Shown one piece after another: positions 54,133 to 62,468 of a stretch of 64,000 nucleotides of DNA. The notes below the pieces were generated by a model that saw nothing but the letters and a program-made list of their open reading frames with translations, did not search any database and was not told the origin of the DNA. A program made the translations under genes and the position numbers. The first letter of the stretch is position 1. Every line of letters begins with the position of its first letter. This DNA comes from Microvirga sp. TS319. Its GTDB lineage: Bacteria; Pseudomonadota; Alphaproteobacteria; Rhizobiales; Beijerinckiaceae. The DNA lies in the NCBI RefSeq assembly GCF_041276405.1, contig NZ_JBGGGT010000002.1, positions 1,587,001 to 1,651,000 of the forward strand, given 5' to 3'.

Positions 54133-55041
54133 TTGGCTCTCTTCGCCCTCGGCACGTCCCTCTGCATCGCCTTGGCAACCCTCATCTCTGCCGAGGTGGT
54201 GAAGGCCGTGGGCGGCCCCATGGCGCTGTCGCGCTGGCGCATGCTCATCGGTTTCCTGATGCTGGCCGTCATTGCGACAGTGGTTGGGGGCTGGGGCAGT
54301 GTGTCGGCCAGGCATTTCCCCCTCATCCTGCTCTCAAGCCTTGTGGCGATTGTCGTAGCGGATCCGGCCCTGAACGCCGGCATTGCCCTGATCGGAGCAC
54401 GCCGGACCGGGCTGATCTTCTCGTTGAGCGCCCCCTTCGCGGCCGTGCTCGGCTTCCTGGTCCTCGGGGAGACGCTGGGCCTGCGCCAACTGGTCGGGTG
54501 CGTCCTGGTCACGTGCGGGATCGCGTTCGCGGTCGGCTTCAAGCACGGACCCGCCCCTCGCCCTGACGCGGCGCATAAAAGTTTCGTTCATGCGGAGGTT
54601 CGCCTCTCGGCTGCGGGGGTCCTGCTGGCCGTGCTTGCCGCCTTCGGCCAGGCGGTCGGCATCTTGTCCATGCGGCCGGTGATGCTCGACCAACCCGATC
54701 CATTCGCCGTGATGGCGCTGCGGGGACTCGTGGCCGTTATCGTCCTATGGGGCTACCATTTCGGTTCACCGAAGACTTGGAAATCGGGCATCGGCGTTCC
54801 AGACGGGCAGACCCTGGCTCGTGTTTCGCTCGGGGTCTTCATCGGGTACGTGGCCGGCATGTCGATGCTGATGATCGCCTTGACTGGAACCAGCGTGGCG
54901 GTTGCTTCGACGCTCTCCTCGATGGCTCCAGTCGCCATCCTGCCGATGCTGTGGCTGCGGACGGGTAACAGGCTCGCATGGCCATCCTGGGTCGGCGCAT
55001 GCGTGACGGTTCTTGGCACTGCCGTCCTGTTCTGGCGTTAG
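54133..55041 (+). CDS. EamA/DMT family transporter
   Basis: The 302-residue inner-membrane protein has ten predicted helices in two repeats, each with the EamA pattern: ARRTGLIFSLSAPFAAVLGFLVLGETLG in the first half and GTSVAVASTLSSMAPVAILPMLWLRTGNRLAWPSWVGACVTVLGTAVLF in the second. It exports or imports a metabolite of unknown nature. The frame opens with TTG 54133, which I keep because no other start is visible. The stop TAG (55039-55041) opens a palindromic repeat. Confidence 0.82.
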   Translation: MALFALGTSLCIALATLISAEVVKAVGGPMALSRWRMLIGFLMLAVIATVVGGWGSVSARHFPLILLSSLVAIVVADPALNAGIALIGARRTGLIFSLSAPFAAVLGFLVLGETLGLRQLVGCVLVTCGIAFAVGFKHGPAPRPDAAHKSFVHAEVRLSAAGVLLAVLAAFGQAVGILSMRPVMLDQPDPFAVMALRGLVAVIVLWGYHFGSPKTWKSGIGVPDGQTLARVSLGVFIGYVAGMSMLMIALTGTSVAVASTLSSMAPVAILPMLWLRTGNRLAWPSWVGACVTVLGTAVLFWR

Positions 55042-55088
55042 GGCATCGAACGCGGGAAGTGGATACCGGTTTTGCGTATGATGCTCCA
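55039..55088. repeat. Palindrome at the EamA stop codon
   Basis: The unit TAGGGCATCGAACGCGGGAA, with core GTGGATACCGGTTTTGCG and end ATGATGCTCC, starts with the EamA stop codon. The rest of the gap to 55332 (about 240 bases) holds no supported gene. Confidence 0.8.
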
Positions 55089-55332
55089 GGAGCCTGAGGA
55101 GAACCGACAACCCGCCGGATAGCGGCAGACCGCGGGTGCGCTCTGTCGCGCCAACTTCATCATGAAATGCGAATGGCAGACTTTGGCGTGAGGCAGGCAC
55201 GGGCCGGACCTCCATCGTCGTAAGGTAAGCTGACCCTCACAAGGCCACGCCCGATCGCTCAGCTTGATCCCAGAACAGCCATTTCGATCTCGTAAAGGCC
55301 TTGCGCTCGAACCTTAGGACAAAGCCAGTACT

Positions 55333-56097
55333 TCACTGGCAGATGCGGTAACGGTCGCTCGACCCATGCTGCTGCAGATCCAGGTGCAGGTGGTCGGCAT
55401 GGGCCGCGTCGGATCCAGGGCCCAGCACTGTGGTGAACCAGCCACAGGCGGCGGTGCGCAGGGCCATTAGTGCCTGATTCCGAGGAGCGTCGCCGTCCGG
55501 CCGGAGGCGCAGGGTCGATCCGTTGGCGAGTTCGAAGCCGACGATATCGATCGCCAAGCCCTCGGCATGGGCCGACAGCTTACCGGTCGCGGCGCCGTTC
55601 CGGTTCCGGCACTCGAACCCTGGCCCGGTGCGGACATTCCTCAATTCCGTGTTCAGGCTGCCAGCCACCACGGGCGCCACCAGATCCCCCAGCCAACGCC
55701 CGAAGTTGCCGGCAAACCGGCAGGCCAGGATGGGCTGATCGCCCAGGCGCACGGCCGCTCCCGGTCGGGACGGCACTGGCACGGCCTTCAGCCTCATCGG
55801 TGCTTCGATCCGGCAGAGATCGTTGGGCGTCGAGGGCTGCTCGGCGGCTTCTACCTCGAACCCGTCAGCCCTGAGCTGGACCAGACATGAATCCGGTTCC
55901 GTCACGGCCTGTGCCGGCCCTTTTTCATCCGGGAGGGTCCGGGGCGTCTCGACCGAAGGCCTGGACGGCTGCGCGGGCGCGGGCGCGTCCCTTGGCCGGG
56001 GCGGAGGCAGCGGCGGCCCCGTCTGCGCCGAGCTTGTTGCGGCTCCCAGAATCGCAATTGTCGCCAGCGCCACTCCGGAGCGTATCATCTGCCTCAC
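55333..56097 (-). CDS. Extensin-like family exported protein
   Basis: The 254-residue product has a signal peptide (MRQMIRSGVALATIAILGAATSSA, cleaved before QTG), a Pro-rich linker (PLPPPRPRDAPAPAQP), and the extensin-like domain: CRIEAPMRLK, CRFAGNFGRWLGDLVAPVVAG, FECRNRNGAATGKLSAHAEGLAIDI and AHADHLHLDL near the C-terminus. The His/Asp pattern is that of a D-Ala-D-Ala peptidase-like zinc fold. The role at the cell wall is inferred. ATG 56097 or ATG 56088 can be the start. Confidence 0.85.
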   Translation of the reverse strand: MRQMIRSGVALATIAILGAATSSAQTGPPLPPPRPRDAPAPAQPSRPSVETPRTLPDEKGPAQAVTEPDSCLVQLRADGFEVEAAEQPSTPNDLCRIEAPMRLKAVPVPSRPGAAVRLGDQPILACRFAGNFGRWLGDLVAPVVAGSLNTELRNVRTGPGFECRNRNGAATGKLSAHAEGLAIDIVGFELANGSTLRLRPDGDAPRNQALMALRTAACGWFTTVLGPGSDAAHADHLHLDLQQHGSSDRYRICQ

Positions 56098-56157
56098 CTC
56101 GCCATCTCATCTTGCTCTTCTGAACGAACGCAACTGCCACGCTGCCGGTTCGCTCGT

Positions 56158-56739
56158 TTGTCCGAGAGGTCCGGCTCTGCATTGCCAGCGGCAGACACGG
56201 CCGGCAACAGCTGGCAGGACGCGGTACAGCCGAAAGGAAACGAGCTTCTCAGGCGCGGCGAAGGGCACGAGGGCCTTGAGACCCGCAGAGAAGGCGCTGG
56301 TCGGGAGCGGGCGGCGCAACGTCCGGCGGGAGAGTGCCAGGTGGGAGAGCGCCAAGTGCAACAACGCCCGTCAGCCCGACCGCGGCCATCGGCGCCATCG
56401 CGCCCGGCCAAGCAGGAGCGGGCCGGTGCTCAGCAACGCCTGGCTCAGCAGCGTCAGGTGGCGCAGCAGCGTCCAGCGGCAAAGCCCCGTCCTTTGGCGC
56501 AACAGCGCCCGACAGTGCAGCCGCTGCCCTCGAACCTGGCGCGGGACGCTCAGGCGCGGAATCTCGGGAACCAGCGGCAGATCGCAAGCCGGCAGTTCGC
56601 CGGACCGGCGTCACCGCCGTTCTCGCGCCGCCCGGCATCCTTTTCGGCTCAGCGCAGCTTCAGGCCACCGGGAGGCTTCGGAGGAGAGGGAGGAGGCTTT
56701 CGCGGTGGCTTCGGAGGTCGCGGAGGCGGTCGCCGTTAG
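56158..56739 (+). CDS. Low-complexity Gln/Arg/Pro-rich protein, N-terminus uncertain
   Basis: This frame is rich in Gln, Arg and Pro (AQQRQVAQQRP, AKPRPLAQQRP, VQPLPSNLARD) and ends in a Gly-rich tail (GGFGGEGGGFRGGFGGRGGGRR). Proteins with such Gln-Arg runs and Gly tails occur in this group as exported or envelope proteins. The only in-frame start in the open stretch is a TTG at 56158 with no ribosome site or signal peptide, so the true N-terminus may have been lost or shifted. Its TAG stop is the start of a repeat cluster. Confidence 0.4.
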   Translation: MSERSGSALPAADTAGNSWQDAVQPKGNELLRRGEGHEGLETRREGAGRERAAQRPAGECQVGERQVQQRPSARPRPSAPSRPAKQERAGAQQRLAQQRQVAQQRPAAKPRPLAQQRPTVQPLPSNLARDAQARNLGNQRQIASRQFAGPASPPFSRRPASFSAQRSFRPPGGFGGEGGGFRGGFGGRGGGRR

Positions 56740-56880
56740 AGCATCGAGCGCAAAAGTGGGGACCGGTTTTGCGTGTAAAGATGCTCGAAACCACGGACTG
56801 ACAGCATCGAGCGCAAAAGTGGGGCCCGGTTTTTCGCAAGACCGATGCGCTCTTTCCAAGAAGAGAGCATCGAGCGCACG
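56737..56880. repeat. Three palindromes in tandem
   Basis: Unit 1 begins with the TAG stop of the upstream frame and carries AGCATCGAGCGCAAAAGTGG, ending AAGATGCTCG. Unit 2 (56812-56851) has the same left arm and TTTTTCGCAAGACCGATGCGC. Unit 3 begins at 56864 but is truncated. Confidence 0.85.
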
Positions 56881-56893
56881 CGATGTGGGATCT

Positions 56894-57310
56894 TCATCGT
56901 GAGCAGCGCTTGTATGCGGTGCCGATCTTGTCCTGTTCGTTGAGGTAGCGCTTGAGCGAGCCATCCGGATCGAGCGTCATCAAAGCCCGGACTTCGTTGC
57001 CCGCCACCGCATTGGTGCAGTTGAGGACGAGAAGCTGATGGTCCGTTCCCGGTCGGCTCGATTTGATGCGGCACGACGCCTGAGGCGTCTTCAGGCTATT
57101 GCCCGAAATGATGAAGGCCGGAGCGAAGATGTCGACCGGCTTCTTGAATGTCGTTCCCTTCCCGGACGACGAGTAGACATCGGCGCATTCCGCGCTTCCC
57201 GAAAGCCAGGCGCCCTGAAACCCGGACAATCCTCCCTGCGCCGTCGTGCCTGAGGCCGCGAACGACATGAGCACGCCAAGTCCGGCAGCCGCAAAGCTCA
57301 TGACTCTCAT
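56894..57310 (-). CDS. Hypothetical exported protein (138 aa)
   Basis: The product begins with a signal peptide (MRVMSFAAAGLGVLMSFAASGTTA) and continues with GFQGAWLSGSAECADVYSS, a Cys near each third of the mature chain and LLVLNCTNAVAGNEVRALMTLDPDGSLKRYL. It looks like a small periplasmic protein with a lipocalin-like or bacterial Ig-like beta fold. I recognise no family. GGAGG precedes ATG 57310. It is monocistronic. Confidence 0.75.
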   Translation of the reverse strand: MRVMSFAAAGLGVLMSFAASGTTAQGGLSGFQGAWLSGSAECADVYSSSGKGTTFKKPVDIFAPAFIISGNSLKTPQASCRIKSSRPGTDHQLLVLNCTNAVAGNEVRALMTLDPDGSLKRYLNEQDKIGTAYKRCSR

Positions 57311-57447
57311 CCTAACCTCCCATCATGGTAAGACTTTCGTCCTCGACGGCCCACCGCAGGACCAATCTAGGCAAAGCCAAGCATCACGCTTGACCGAAGA
57401 GGACGATCTCTTGACAGTTTGGGACGGAGGCATCGGATGAGTGCCTG

Positions 57448-57622
57448 GCGCATCGTGCGAAAAAGTGGACCCGGTTTTTCGCAAGAACGATGCGCTGTTC
57501 TATAGGAGGAGCATCGTGCGAAAAGGTGGACCCGGTTTTTCGCAAGAACGATGCGCACTGCTAGGAAGGAGCATCGGATTCGATCCCAAAAGTGGATTCC
57601 ACTTTTCACGTCCGATACTTTA
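57448..57622. repeat. Three or four tandem palindromes
   Basis: Two near-identical canonical units (57448-57494 and 57508-57554, each GCATCGTGCGAAAA(A)(G)GTGGACCC ... CGCAAGAACGATGCGC) are followed by GAGCATCGGATTCGATCCCA with CCACTTTTCACGTCCGATACTT. The cluster covers much of the 57311-57733 gap, which has no other supported gene. Confidence 0.88.
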
Positions 57623-57733
57623 GAAACCGCCACCCTGGTGGCACGATGAACGACCCCTCGGTCATGGGCCACTTATTCGGTGAGATGGCCTCTCCGGGGG
57701 CGATCCTCCTGCGTCTGATCAAAGATTAGTCAG

Positions 57734-58825
57734 ATGCGCATTCTTCAGCCTTTGTCTCGGATGGGGAACGTGCTTATCCGGGACCTCGCCCTGCAAGGAG
57801 TTGCCCTGGTGCCGTTTCAGAGATTGATCCCAATTGCCGCTGCCCTTTCATTCACCTTTTCGATCGCGTCGTCGGCCGCTGCTGCCGAGCCGGTGAAGGT
57901 TAAGGTCTTCATCGGTTCGATGTTCGAGATCGGCCAGAATACCGGTGATCGGGCCGGTGAGTTCCAGCACTGGTACGAGCGCTATTTCAGCCACAGCCAG
58001 GCTATCCCGGTGAAAGGGGCTCTGAACCCGGTCTACTGCAATGAGGACGGCGTCTGCGGATCTGTCCTGGGGATGGGCAAAGTGGCTTCGTCCTCATCCG
58101 TGCAGGCAATCATTCTCAACCCGCAATTCGACATGTCGGAAGCATACTTCGTCATCAATGGCGTGGCCGGAACGCCGCCAGAGCGCGGGACCATTGCGGA
58201 TGTCAGCTGGGCGACCTGGCTCGTCGACTACGATCTTGGCCACCGCTGGGCTCCGGAAGAAGGAGAGCCGGGCGCACCAACCTTCATGCCACGCAAGGGG
58301 TACGAGAAGGTTCGTCTGTTCCAGCTCAATCCCGATCTGGTCGGTTGGGCGATGCAGCTGACGGGCAAGATGACGCTGAAGGATTCTGAGTCCGCGCAGG
58401 CCTACCGGATGCGGTACCCGCAGGAGGCGGCACGCCAAGCCCCGTCGGTGAAGGCCGGCACGCACATGACCGGTGACACCTTCTTCCATGGTCCTGGCAT
58501 GTCGAAACAGGCACAATACATCGCCAAGCTCTATGGTGCGGATGATTACCTCATCACCGAGATGGAGGCAGCTGCCATCGCCCAAGTGGTTCAACGCACG
58601 CTCGGTGACGGGAGGCTCCTCAGCCTGAGAGGAGCGGTGAACTTCGACCAGGGCAATCCGAGCGAGACGACACTTCAGCATCTTGATCCAGCGCCAGGCC
58701 AAACGGCGGGCGGGTTCGCCGAGACCGTCGACAATGTCGCCGCTGTCGGAGGCACGATGGTCGATTACATTGTGGCGCACTGGCCGGATTGGAAGAACGG
58801 CGTTCCCCCGTTGCCACGACAGTAA
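57734..58825 (+). CDS. Purine nucleoside permease-like periplasmic protein (NUP family)
   Basis: The 363-residue protein matches the purine nucleoside permease family first described in fungi. It has a signal-like hydrophobic start (AALSFTFSIASSAAAA), then VKVFIGSMFEIGQNTGDRAGEFQHWYERYF, SEAYFVINGVAGTPPERGTIADVSWATWLVDYDLGHRW, GDTFFHGPGMSKQAQYIAKLYGADDYLITEMEAAAIAQ and LRGAVNFDQGNP. It has no multi-helix transport part and resembles nucleoside-phosphorylase folds, so a periplasmic enzyme or binding role is as likely as permease activity. ATG 57734 or 57761 can be the start. Confidence 0.82.
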   Translation: MRILQPLSRMGNVLIRDLALQGVALVPFQRLIPIAAALSFTFSIASSAAAAEPVKVKVFIGSMFEIGQNTGDRAGEFQHWYERYFSHSQAIPVKGALNPVYCNEDGVCGSVLGMGKVASSSSVQAIILNPQFDMSEAYFVINGVAGTPPERGTIADVSWATWLVDYDLGHRWAPEEGEPGAPTFMPRKGYEKVRLFQLNPDLVGWAMQLTGKMTLKDSESAQAYRMRYPQEAARQAPSVKAGTHMTGDTFFHGPGMSKQAQYIAKLYGADDYLITEMEAAAIAQVVQRTLGDGRLLSLRGAVNFDQGNPSETTLQHLDPAPGQTAGGFAETVDNVAAVGGTMVDYIVAHWPDWKNGVPPLPRQ

Positions 58826-59035
58826 GGAAAGCGACTGCACTGCCGGGTGAGGGCTTCCAGGAGGCCCTCACGTCGAGCGCTTCGATCACGACTGCAGAAG
58901 CGCCGTGTGCTGCCGGCTACTTGAAGTATAGAGATGGTACCCAGGATAGGTACCCAGGATAGGGTTCGCACCCATCTTCCGGCACCCGCACGATTCCATC
59001 CGAACTGACGTCCGATGCTTCAACATTTTGATTGT
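58826..59035. other. Gene-free spacer with hairpin and 13-base tandem duplication
   Basis: A TGAGGGC/GCCCTCA hairpin (58848-58870) follows the NUP gene by 23 bases and may be its terminator, although no T-run follows. An exact 13-base tandem duplication of GGTACCCAGGATA occupies 58936-58961. No gene is supported to 59322. Confidence 0.5.
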
Positions 59036-59086
59036 GAGCATCTTTCACGCAAATCCAGTTTCTACTTTTGCGTTCGTGGCACTAGG
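59036..59086. repeat. Decayed intergenic palindrome
   Basis: GAGCATCTTTCACGCAAATC, CAGTTTCTACTTTTGCG and TGGCACTAG still show the family outline with several changes, including loss of the CCGGTT core. Confidence 0.55.
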
Positions 59087-59322
59087 GATGGTCGGTGCCG
59101 TCTGACCCTCTCGCGGGGGCGCGTTGCTGCGCACCAGAAATGGAGCTGGAGATGACTCGTCGGAGTGGATCCGGTCTAGCGGCTTTTGCTCTCAAGCGCC
59201 GCAACATTAAGAAGACAATTCATCCCTGTGCTTCTATAATCACTGCTTATCTCGCGAGGAGCCTGCGTGTCGAACGCCGCCCACGTGGAGCATCCTCCGC
59301 TTCGATATGAGGAGCGCGTGTC

Positions 59323-59625
59323 ATGAAACTCCGGAGACTGATAACGATTGCTGCCCTCGTGTTCGGTGCTTGGCTCGGGATGGCCTCGCTGGAACAGGGA
59401 AGAGTTGGCGTCGCGCCCGCTGCGGCGGCTCAGGGCTGCGGTCCCGGCTTTCATCGGGGGCCTTACGGCTACTGCCGGCCGAACTACTACGGCCGCTATT
59501 ATGCCGTGCCCCGCCCTTACTACCGTGGTGGTTATTACGGTCGCCCGTACTACGGCTACCGCCGACCTTATTATGGTCGCCCGTACTATGGCTACCGTGG
59601 CGGTTATTATCGTCGGCGGTACTAG
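59323..59625 (+). CDS. GCG_CRPN prefix-to-repeats exported protein
   Basis: The 100-residue product has a signal peptide (KLRRLITIAALVFGAWLGMASL), then the GCG_CRPN prefix (GCGPGFHRGPYGYCRPN) and a repetitive Tyr/Gly/Arg/Pro tail of YYGRPYYGYRR-type units. Proteins with this prefix and a low-complexity tail are a recognised, uncharacterised family of exported proteins in Hyphomicrobiales. It is predicted to be periplasmic or on the cell surface. Its TAG stop begins a palindromic repeat. Confidence 0.85.
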   Translation: MKLRRLITIAALVFGAWLGMASLEQGRVGVAPAAAAQGCGPGFHRGPYGYCRPNYYGRYYAVPRPYYRGGYYGRPYYGYRRPYYGRPYYGYRGGYYRRRY

Positions 59626-59785
59626 AGCATCAGACGCGGGAAGGGGATCCCCCTTTTGGGATCAATTCGATGCTCCCACTGGAGCAACTTGCATTCTGAC
59701 GGGATCGGGATGCTTGCTCTCTCCTTTTGATGAAGCATCGTTTTTCGCGAAGAACCGGTTCCCACTTCTTCGCACGATGCTTTAG
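59623..59785. repeat. Repeat cluster with a 105-bp composite
   Basis: A unit starting at the TAG stop (TAGAGCATCAGACGCGGGAA ... TTCGATGCTCC, 59623-59676) is followed by a composite at 59681-59785 that is closely similar along its length to 37237-37342. After this the gap runs to 60237 without a supported gene; a short minus-strand stretch around 60000-60080 could be a relic but is not recognisable. Confidence 0.85.
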
Positions 59786-60237
59786 GACGTTTCGCTGCTG
59801 AAGCCATGGAGTTGCTTTCGGCAGATCCGAGACTCGATCGCGTTTCAGCTCGACTTGGCCGAAGGAGGCACTCCGTAATCGAAAATCGTGAGTGAGAGGA
59901 TCCTCGCCTGCGACGTGAGATAGTGGTAGAATCATTCGTGAATCCTACGCAAATCCTATCAGGAGACTTCGAGCGTGGATTCCGGAGCAGGCAGAGGTCT
60001 TGCATTCCAGTACAATGACAGCAGCCGGCCCTCTTTTCTCCGACGCTTCTCGCCGAAGCTGACGAGGTGATCGAGCAAAAGCCGATCGCGGGCTGCTCCC
60101 ACTCAGGCGTCTCAGAACTCAGTGAATGCTGTTCGACCTTTGGTCTTTGCCAACTGCCTGCCGGGACGCCGTGATGCGATGAGCCCTGGCGCGAGCGCCG
60201 GGGAGCTAGGGGCTTCTCTCGGTCCATGGAGGCATCG

Positions 60238-61368
60238 ATGAGCATCTTATCCTTCAGTGATTTCGAGTTCGATTTCCAGCCGCGACACGACACACATGAA
60301 CACGCGCAACGGGATAACAGCTTTACTCAGACGAACCTTGTTTCCGACGGATTCTTGCCCGCGGAGCATATCGACGAGAACCTGATCAACCCCTGGGGAG
60401 TCGCAAACAGCCCGACAGGCCCCTTCTGGGTTTCCGACAATGGGACCGGCGTGGCCACGATCTACGACGGCAGTGGCAACCCGATCACGATTGACGGCCA
60501 TTCGTCTATCACGATCGCTGCCCCTCCCGGAGAGACAGGGCCCTCCGCCCCGACCGGCCAGGTCTTCAACAGCTGGGGGAAGGGGTTCGACATCTCCAGC
60601 AACGGACATACCGCCCCGTCCAAATTCATCTTCGCAACGGAAGATGGAACGATCTCCGGCTGGAATCCTGCGGTCGACAGCGCCAGTTCGGTGATTGCGG
60701 TCGACAACTCCGACACGGATGCGGTTTACAAGGGCCTGGCCATCGGGAAGACGCACGGCCACACCTATCTCTACGCAACGGACTTCCATAACGGGAAGGT
60801 CGACATGTTCGACAGCCAGTTCAACGAGGTCCGCAGCTTTACCGATCCGAATCTGCCGGAAGGCTACGCTCCCTTCAATGTGCAGGCGCTCAACGGCCAT
60901 CTTTTCGTGACTTTCGCGCTTCAGGATGAAGACAAGAAGGACGACGTTGCCGGCCCAGGGCACGGCTACGTCGACGAATTCGACTTCTCCGGGCACCTGC
61001 TGCACCGGGTCGCCTCGCAGGGACCGCTGGACTCGCCATGGGGGCTTGCCATTGCACCGTCCGGCTTCGGGGAATTCTCCCACGACCTCCTGGTCGGAAA
61101 CTTCGGTGATGGGAGGATCAATGCCTACGACCCGCACGACTTCCACTTCCTCGGCACGCTGGATGACCCCAGCGGCAATCAAGTCGTCATTGGCGATCTG
61201 TGGGCACTCGTGCCGGGCAACGCCGGGCCGAACAGCGATCCGCACAGCATCTATTTCACGGCGGGTGTGGAGAACGAGGAGCACGGCCTGTTCGGAACCC
61301 TGACGGCCGACACGGCGCAGAAGGATCACACGATGGCGTCTTCTGACTGGGTCATCCCGCCGGTCTGA
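60238..61368 (+). CDS. TIGR03118 family protein (beta-propeller-like)
   Basis: The 376-residue protein matches TIGR03118: FTQTNLVSDGFLPAEHIDENLINPWGVANSPTGPFWVSDNGTGVATIYDG at the start, then FIFATEDGTISGWNPAVD, YKGLAIGKTHGHTYLYATDFHNGKVDMFD and a later APSGFGEFSHDLLVGNFGDGRINAYDP. The repeating strand pattern suggests a beta propeller. Function is unknown. There is no clear signal peptide in this start region. GGAGG precedes ATG 60238. Confidence 0.85.
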   Translation: MSILSFSDFEFDFQPRHDTHEHAQRDNSFTQTNLVSDGFLPAEHIDENLINPWGVANSPTGPFWVSDNGTGVATIYDGSGNPITIDGHSSITIAAPPGETGPSAPTGQVFNSWGKGFDISSNGHTAPSKFIFATEDGTISGWNPAVDSASSVIAVDNSDTDAVYKGLAIGKTHGHTYLYATDFHNGKVDMFDSQFNEVRSFTDPNLPEGYAPFNVQALNGHLFVTFALQDEDKKDDVAGPGHGYVDEFDFSGHLLHRVASQGPLDSPWGLAIAPSGFGEFSHDLLVGNFGDGRINAYDPHDFHFLGTLDDPSGNQVVIGDLWALVPGNAGPNSDPHSIYFTAGVENEEHGLFGTLTADTAQKDHTMASSDWVIPPV

Positions 61369-61418
61369 GACGCGGTCCTTGATACGAACGGAAACGCAAG
61401 CGCCCGGATGCATTCCGC

Positions 61419-61709
61419 TTAGCGCGAAAAGGTGATCCGGTTTTGCGCAAGAACGATGCGCTGTTCCATACGGGAGCATCATTCTTGTCATGCCCGGCCT
61501 TGAGCCGGGCATCCACGTCTTTGTGGCGCAGCGGTTCCCAGACGTGGATGACCTGGGCAGAGCCCCGGATCAAGTCCGGGGATGGCCATGACGATGAACG
61601 GTCGCAGCATCGGGTGTGAAATCGAACCCACATCCGATGCGGTAAGTTGATGTCTTTGAGCATCTTTTCACGCAAAACCGGTTCCCACTTCTTCGCACGA
61701 TGCTCTAGG
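61419..61709. repeat. Cluster of about four palindromes
   Basis: Unit 1 is TTAGCGCGAAAAGGTG ... CAAGAACGATGCGC. A half unit GGGAGCATC follows. Unit 3 is GCAGCATCGGGTGTG ... CATCCGATGC (61605-61640). Unit 4 is GAGCATCTTTTCACGC ... CACGATGCTCTAG (61659-61709), the same type as at 50723. Confidence 0.85.
61490..61512. repeat. ATGCCCGGC inverted repeat, second copy
   Basis: Arms ATGCCCGGC (61490-61498) and GCCGGGCAT (61504-61512) match the copy at 5509-5531, and the flanking sequence is similar. Confidence 0.6.
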
Positions 61710-61841
61710 CACCAATGGAATTGGTCCCCATGCGTGATCTGCCGCTTTGACAAGCGCCGGGCTTTGCCCGATGAGAGCGGCTAACGAGAGGTCTGGAGGC
61801 GGAGAGCCCATAGGGTAGGCTATGCCTGGAAAACAAGATCG

Positions 61842-62063
61842 ATGAAAAGGAAGCTATGGGATCCGCGCAGTTTTGCGCTTCAAGGTGGCTTCCTCGGAAT
61901 TTTCGTTGGAACAATCCTCGTGATGAGCGAAGCATTCTGGCCCGATTTTGACGCATCAGAGCCGTTTTATTACGCTATTTTGGAAGTTGTGGGTTGTGGC
62001 GTTGCCGGTTCGCTCCTGCTTGCCGCTTCGGCCTGGATCCGAAACCGGATGGTCCGCGCCTAG
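61842..62063 (+). CDS. Small membrane protein (73 aa)
   Basis: The product has two hydrophobic segments (FALQGGFLGIFVGTILVMSEAFW and FYYAILEVVGCGVAGSLLLAASAWI) with a short acidic loop between them and a basic end. It is an inner-membrane protein of unknown function. The TAG stop codon (62061-62063) is the first three bases of a palindromic repeat, which supports its being a real gene. Confidence 0.6.
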   Translation: MKRKLWDPRSFALQGGFLGIFVGTILVMSEAFWPDFDASEPFYYAILEVVGCGVAGSLLLAASAWIRNRMVRA

Positions 62064-62172
62064 CGCAACGTGCGAAAAAGTGGCTCCGGTTTTTCGCAAG
62101 AACGATGCGCTCTTTCCAAGAAGGGAGCATCGTGCGCGAAAGTGGGAACCGGCTATGCGGGAAAAATGCTCC
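62061..62172. repeat. Two palindromes at the stop of the 73-residue gene
   Basis: Unit 1, TAGCGCAACGTGCGAAAAAG ... CGCAAGAACGATGCGC (62061-62110), begins with the stop codon. Unit 2 (62124-62172) has GGAGCATCGTGCGCGAAAGT and ends AAAAATGCTCC. Confidence 0.85.
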
Positions 62173-62288
62173 CGTTCTCCGCTGTAGTCTGATTTTGCAG
62201 AGGACAGGGGATAGGTCGAGCGCGGGAACGAAAGTTGTCCTAAAGCCATTGCTCTCGTAAGCGCCAAGTCCTTTCGGAGTACCCCTGA

Positions 62289-62390
62289 ATGGCTTTCAAT
62301 GGGCACCAGCAACCCCTGCCGCCTTGGTTCCCGGTTGTCTTCTTTCTTATTGTAGGCGCCCTCGTCGGGCTCTGGTTCTGGTTGGGCTAG
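62289..62390 (+). CDS. 33-residue membrane microprotein
   Basis: The frame encodes MAFNGHQQPLPPWFPVV followed by a hydrophobic helix rich in Phe, Val and Gly ending WFWLG. The ATG at 62289 has GGAG 10 bases upstream. As with ten other genes here, its TAG stop (62388-62390) opens a palindromic repeat, which suggests it is real. Function is unknown. Confidence 0.5.
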   Translation: MAFNGHQQPLPPWFPVVFFLIVGALVGLWFWLG

Positions 62391-62428
62391 TGCATCGTGC
62401 GGAAAAGCGGACCTGGTTTTCCGCATGA
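62388..62428. repeat. Truncated palindrome after the 33-residue frame
   Basis: TAGTGCATCGTGCGGAAAAG is followed by CCTGGTTTTCCGCATGA; the final GATGCGC is lost. The frame upstream stops at its TAG. Confidence 0.7.
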
Positions 62429-62468
62429 CAGGCTCTTAACCGAGGCCGTCGATGCACCGGATCGCTCT

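Larger units (their letters stand above)
61369..61841. other. Repeat-filled gene-free region
   Basis: The region holds four palindromes (61419-61709), an ATGCCCGGC inverted repeat (61490-61512), and a CCCCGGATC/GTCCGGGG inverted repeat near 61563-61581. I see no gene. Confidence 0.7.

Noticed and set aside
56249..56638. 129-codon minus-strand Ala/Pro-rich frame
   Set aside because: It is the shadow of the Gln/Arg-rich frame on the plus strand and lacks a ribosome site.
59622..60293. 223-codon minus-strand frame
   Set aside because: It reads through repeat elements and the start of the TIGR03118 gene; no known motif and no start context.
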